Positions 61,273-64,000 of a DNA stretch of 64,000 nt are shown here, piece after piece. Under the pieces are notes generated by a model. The model was not told the DNA's origin and did not search any database. It saw only the letters and a program-made list of their open reading frames with translations. The stretch is from an uncultured Clostridia bacterium (GTDB lineage: Bacteria; Bacillota; Clostridia; Christensenellales; CAG-138): the NCBI GenBank assembly GCA_946411635.1, contig CAMKES010000011.1:1-64000 (forward strand), read 5' to 3'. Every line of letters starts with the position of its first letter. The stretch's first letter is position 1. The translations under genes and the position numbers were made by a program.

Positions 61273-61301
61273 ATTGTACCATATTTATACGTCGGATGCA
61301 A
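61273..61301 (-). promoter_or_regulatory. Promoter of nfo-DUF362-znuACB
   Basis: TTGCAT (61296-61301) and TACAAT (61273-61278) on the minus strand, 17-nt spacer. I did not find a clear Zur-box palindrome near it. Confidence 0.65.
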
Positions 61302-61326
61302 GACGCGGAAAACGGCACGGCGTGCG

Positions 61327-61355
61327 TTGACGAAGACGCGCCGCCCTGTTATACT
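61327..61355 (+). promoter_or_regulatory. Promoter of the U32 peptidase gene
   Basis: TTGACG (61327-61332) and TATACT (61350-61355) with a 17-nt spacer. Transcription would begin near 61362, after the ATG at 61358, which supports the ATG at 61391 as the start. Confidence 0.7.
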
Positions 61356-61390
61356 GAATGAAACTCTTCCGAATGCCGGAGGCACGACCT

Positions 61391-62575
61391 ATGACCGAAC
61401 TTCTTTCCCCCGTCGGCTCCGAAGCCGCTCTGCACTGCGCGATTCGTTTCGGCGCGGACGCCGTCTATCTCGGCGGACCGTATCTGCAGCTGCGCGCCGA
61501 AAGCGCTGCGTTCTCGTTCGAGAAACTTGCTCAAGCCGCAGAAGAAGTGCACCGTGCGGGCAAAAAGCTGTACGTTACCGTAAACGCGCTCGCATACAAC
61601 GACGAGATCGACGCGCTGCCGGCGTACGCAAACCGTCTCAAGGACTGCGGCGCGGACGCCGCGATCGTGTCTGATATCGGCGTTCTCACAACGATCCGGA
61701 AATCGTGTCCGGAGCTGGAGCTGCACGTCAGCACGCAGGCAAGCTGCATGAACTACGCCGCGGCAAAGGCGTGGTACGATCTCGGCGCAAAGCGCGTCGT
61801 TCTCGCGAGGGAAATGTCGATCGACGAGATCCGGAAGCTGAAAAAGCGAATCCCCGAAGATCTTGAGCTGGAGGCGTTCGTGCACGGCGCCATGTGCATG
61901 GCGTACTCCGGAAGATGTCTTTTATCCTCCGCGATCCTCGGAAGGTCCGGCAACCGCGGCGACTGCGCGCAGCCGTGCCGGTGGTCCTACGCGCTCGTCG
62001 AGGAATCGCGGCCGAACCAGAGTTTTCCGATCGTGCAGGAAGGCGCGCACAGTTTCGTGCTTTCGTCGCGCGATCTGAACTGCATCGATTTGGTCGGCGA
62101 ACTGATCGACGCCGGCGTGACGTCGCTGAAGATCGAAGGACGCATGAAGACCGAATACTACGTCGCCGTCGTGACAAACGCATACCGCGGCGTTCTCGAC
62201 GGAACGATGCCGATCGAGGATGCGCGCCGCGAGCTTCTGACCGTTTCGCACCGTCCGTATACGACCGGATTCTATCACGGGGAGCTGCCGAACGACCACA
62301 GCAATGCGGGAACGTATTCGCAGACGCATCGGTTTGCCGGAACGGTGCTTTCGTATGAAAACGGCGTCGCCGTCATGGAACAGCGCAACCGGTTCGCCCG
62401 CGGCGACGTGCTTGAGGTCGTTTCGCCGACTCTCAGGCATGCGGTCGTGAAAGCGGACGATCTGCGCGACGCGTCCGGGGAACCCGTGGAGATTGCAAAC
62501 AAGGTCCGGCAGATCCTGACGATCCGCACGGACGTTCCGCTTTCGCCGGGCGATCTGCTGCGCATCAAAATCTGA
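61391..62575 (+). CDS. U32 family peptidase
   Basis: 394 residues. N-terminal TIM-barrel-like region begins ELLSPVGSEAALHCAIRFGADAVYLGG. The U32 signature is near residue 160: EAFVHGAMCMAYSGRCLLSS followed by GRSGNRGDCAQPCRWSY, with the conserved cysteines. LKIEGRMKTEYYVAVVTNAYR is also typical. Family members include collagenase-like proteases and the RNA/ubiquinone hydroxylation factors RlhA, TrhP/YegQ and UbiU/V; in Firmicutes this form is most like YegQ/YrrO. The start at 61391 has GGAGG 8 nt upstream. Confidence 0.92.
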   Translation: MTELLSPVGSEAALHCAIRFGADAVYLGGPYLQLRAESAAFSFEKLAQAAEEVHRAGKKLYVTVNALAYNDEIDALPAYANRLKDCGADAAIVSDIGVLTTIRKSCPELELHVSTQASCMNYAAAKAWYDLGAKRVVLAREMSIDEIRKLKKRIPEDLELEAFVHGAMCMAYSGRCLLSSAILGRSGNRGDCAQPCRWSYALVEESRPNQSFPIVQEGAHSFVLSSRDLNCIDLVGELIDAGVTSLKIEGRMKTEYYVAVVTNAYRGVLDGTMPIEDARRELLTVSHRPYTTGFYHGELPNDHSNAGTYSQTHRFAGTVLSYENGVAVMEQRNRFARGDVLEVVSPTLRHAVVKADDLRDASGEPVEIANKVRQILTIRTDVPLSPGDLLRIKI

Positions 62576-62581
62576 AGAAGC

Positions 62582-62611
62582 AAAAACGGACCCCCCGGGG
62601 ATCCGTTTTTT
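62582..62611. terminator. Bidirectional terminator between the U32 and lipoprotein genes
   Basis: AAAAACGGA-CCCC and GGGG-TCCGTTTTT arms with one unpaired base on each side, and T-tracts on both strands. Confidence 0.85.
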
Positions 62612-62633
62612 GTACGTTGGATCGGAAAACGTC

Positions 62634-63152
62634 CTACGGCTCCGGTACGAACGGCGTTGTGACCGAGATCTCGAAATCCATCATCTGCACGTCGACCTCC
62701 GTCAGCACGTCGGCATAGACGCGGTTTTCGCCCGAAAAAAGCTTTAGCCCGCCTGCCGCCGTGTAGAAATCGGCGTATCCGAACTGCAGATTGTTCTCGT
62801 AAAACGTGATGCGAAGACCGCCGGTCAGGGGGCGCTGAAAGCTGTTCGTGATCGTCGCGTCGATCAGCGTTTCACCGTTGTACTCGTAGATCCGAAGGTT
62901 TGATACGGACAGATAATAATCGTAATAATGCGTTTGCTCGTTCAGAATCGGAAGTCCGTTCGCATCGAGCGGAAACCCTTCGCCCTCGATCGGCGCGATC
63001 GCGATCGGCTCCGGTTCCGGTTTCGGCGTCGGCGTTGCGAACGATTCCGGCTCCGGCGATATGTCGTTCAGATAGATCAGATGCGCTTCCTGGGACGTGC
63101 AGCCGAACAGCAGCAGCGCGATCAGAATGATGTAAAGTCTTGCCGATCTCAT
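62634..63152 (-). CDS. Small lipoprotein, function unknown
   Basis: 172 residues: a lipoprotein signal with lipobox LLFGC (Cys18), a Pro/Glu/Thr-rich linker (about 32-58), then a beta-rich domain (about 75-170). In it, LRIYEYNGETLIDATITNSFQRPLTGG and SGENRVYADV resemble FxLYD/BsuPI-like surface domains. No catalytic residues stand out. The ATG at 63152 has GGAGGA 7 nt upstream. It overlaps the end of the Lgt-family gene by 4 nt. Confidence 0.75.
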   Translation of the reverse strand: MRSARLYIILIALLLFGCTSQEAHLIYLNDISPEPESFATPTPKPEPEPIAIAPIEGEGFPLDANGLPILNEQTHYYDYYLSVSNLRIYEYNGETLIDATITNSFQRPLTGGLRITFYENNLQFGYADFYTAAGGLKLFSGENRVYADVLTEVDVQMMDFEISVTTPFVPEP

Positions 63153-63997
63153 GCGGGGTCCTCCGTATCCTGCGCGCTTTCCGCCTCGTCCGTTTCGGGA
63201 GATGCCGGTTCGTCCGGAACGTCGGCCGGTTCGCCCGGCTTGCGGAAATCCGTGTACAGCGTTACGCCGATCAGCGCAAGCAGCATCACGAAAAGCACGA
63301 TCTGATTGAAGCGGATCCCTCCGAATACGACGCCGCGCGTGCTTCCGTCGCGCAGCCATTCGAGAATGAACGCAAGAAACACGTACGCCGTCATCGTAAA
63401 AAGCGCGGTTTTTCCCGGTTTCCATTTACGGGAAAGCAGCAGCGCAGCGATTCCGAGCGCAAGGCAAACGAGAAAATCGAGGAAGAATACGGCGTACGCA
63501 ACGGAAACGCCGTCTTCGAAGTACTGAGCGGTAAACGTGACGAGCGGGAAAAACTTCGGAACGCCTTCCCCGGCGACCGGGCCGAGACCCTCGCAGAGGA
63601 AAAAGTCCGCCCATCGACCGATCGCAAGTCCGAAGAACGCGCCGGGAAGCAGCACGTCGAACGATTCGCCGACGGGAAGCCTGCGCACTCTGAGATAGAT
63701 CAGAAGACCGATCGTGATAAAGACGAGCGCGCCGGGAAGATTCAGACCGGGAGTCGACAGCGAGAAGAAAGAAGACAAAGCAATCTTGCAAGAAAGCACG
63801 GAAAACAGACGCGCGCCGAGCAGTCCGCACGGGATCGAAACGATGCAGGCGTCGAGCGCAAGATCCTTATACGCGCCGCGTTTCCTGACAAGGACGGCGG
63901 AAACGATAAATGCGGTAAAAACGGCAAGCGCGACAAGGATCGCGCTCCATGCAAGCGGAACGCCGCCGATCGTAAACGCCGTGTTGAACGATTCCAT
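63149..63997 (-). CDS. Divergent prolipoprotein diacylglyceryl transferase (Lgt) family protein
   Basis: 282 residues with about seven membrane helices and a charged acidic tail (about 250-282). Lgt-like blocks are GARLFSVL near 61, AIGRWADFF near 125 and RDGSTRGVVFGGIRFNQIV near 213-231. Compared with Lgt as I know it, the His-Gly-Gly-Leu motif reads PGAL, GRxGN reads GRWAD, and the N-terminal W-Y-G reads W-S-A, so several residues essential in E. coli Lgt are lost. It may be a non-catalytic or altered paralogue. The ATG is 3 nt from the window edge, so upstream signals are not visible. Confidence 0.72.
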   Translation of the reverse strand: MESFNTAFTIGGVPLAWSAILVALAVFTAFIVSAVLVRKRGAYKDLALDACIVSIPCGLLGARLFSVLSCKIALSSFFSLSTPGLNLPGALVFITIGLLIYLRVRRLPVGESFDVLLPGAFFGLAIGRWADFFLCEGLGPVAGEGVPKFFPLVTFTAQYFEDGVSVAYAVFFLDFLVCLALGIAALLLSRKWKPGKTALFTMTAYVFLAFILEWLRDGSTRGVVFGGIRFNQIVLFVMLLALIGVTLYTDFRKPGEPADVPDEPASPETDEAESAQDTEDPA

Positions 63998-64000
63998 AGT

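Overview
The window comes from a Gram-positive, endospore-forming anaerobe of the Clostridia type, with GC content in the high fifties by eye. Evidence for this includes several sporulation genes (yqfC, yqfD, spoIVFA/spoIVFB-like, spoVT), a CIRCE operator in front of groES-groEL, and Firmicutes gene orders such as yqfC-yqfD-phoH-ybeY-cdd-era-yqzL-recO, tilS-hpt-ftsH and spoIVFA-spoIVFB...rplU-prp-rpmA. It also carries an L27 with a cleavable N-terminal extension plus the Prp protease, a pyruvate phosphate dikinase, and a GGGtGRT/Fe-S scaffold pair. I see no transposase, phage module or CRISPR array. This is mostly a core-genome segment with a few accessory cassettes.

Layout. 1-6 kb: the start of ppdK, then an eight-gene leftward operon for RNA maturation, sporulation and repair that includes a 40-codon yqzL. 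6-10 kb: a dockerin-bearing secreted protein with a degenerate phosphoesterase domain, then groEL/groES. 10-16.4 kb (rightward): rpsT, rqcH, rdgB, a phosphoesterase and two tandem D-Ala-D-Ala carboxypeptidases. 16.4-20 kb (leftward): an NlpC/P60 endopeptidase, DUF2804, the GGGtGRT protein and an Fe-S scaffold. 20-23.1 kb (rightward): rmuC, a GNAT gene flanked by a partial repeat of the rmuC 3' end, and an XRE/zinc-ribbon regulator. 23.2-34.5 kb (leftward): an S9 peptidase, DUF2877, pepQ-efp-CD1247, tilS-hpt-ftsH-PHP and a 2-hydroxyacid dehydrogenase.

34.6-37.4 kb: tRNA-Ser(GGA), tRNA-Ala(CGC), a double GNAT protein and a nine-span membrane protein. 37.6-44.3 kb (leftward): spoIVFA/B-like genes, two radical-SAM-associated genes, rng, and the L21-Prp-L27 set behind an L21-type leader. 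44.4-49.3 kb: an L,D-transpeptidase lipoprotein and a three-subunit molybdenum hydroxylase (xdhABC-like). 49.4-49.8 kb: tRNA-Gln(CUG) and tRNA-Val(GAC) around a structured, unassigned spacer. 50-52.8 kb (rightward): a cassette of an alpha-oxoamine synthase that resembles serine palmitoyltransferase, an SDR and a TIM-barrel isomerase. 52.9-56 kb: a CapD-type sugar dehydratase and galE. 56.2-61.3 kb: spoVT, then nfo-DUF362-znuACB in the opposite direction. 61.4-64 kb: a U32 peptidase, a small lipoprotein and a degenerate Lgt-family protein.

The observations most worth follow-up are the serine-palmitoyltransferase-like cassette, the dockerin protein with lost metal ligands, the Lgt paralogue lacking catalytic residues next to a lipoprotein, the RqcH Asp97-to-Asn change, the duplicated rmuC tail around the GNAT gene, the structured tRNA spacer, and the promoters and ribosome binding sites built into terminator hairpins.
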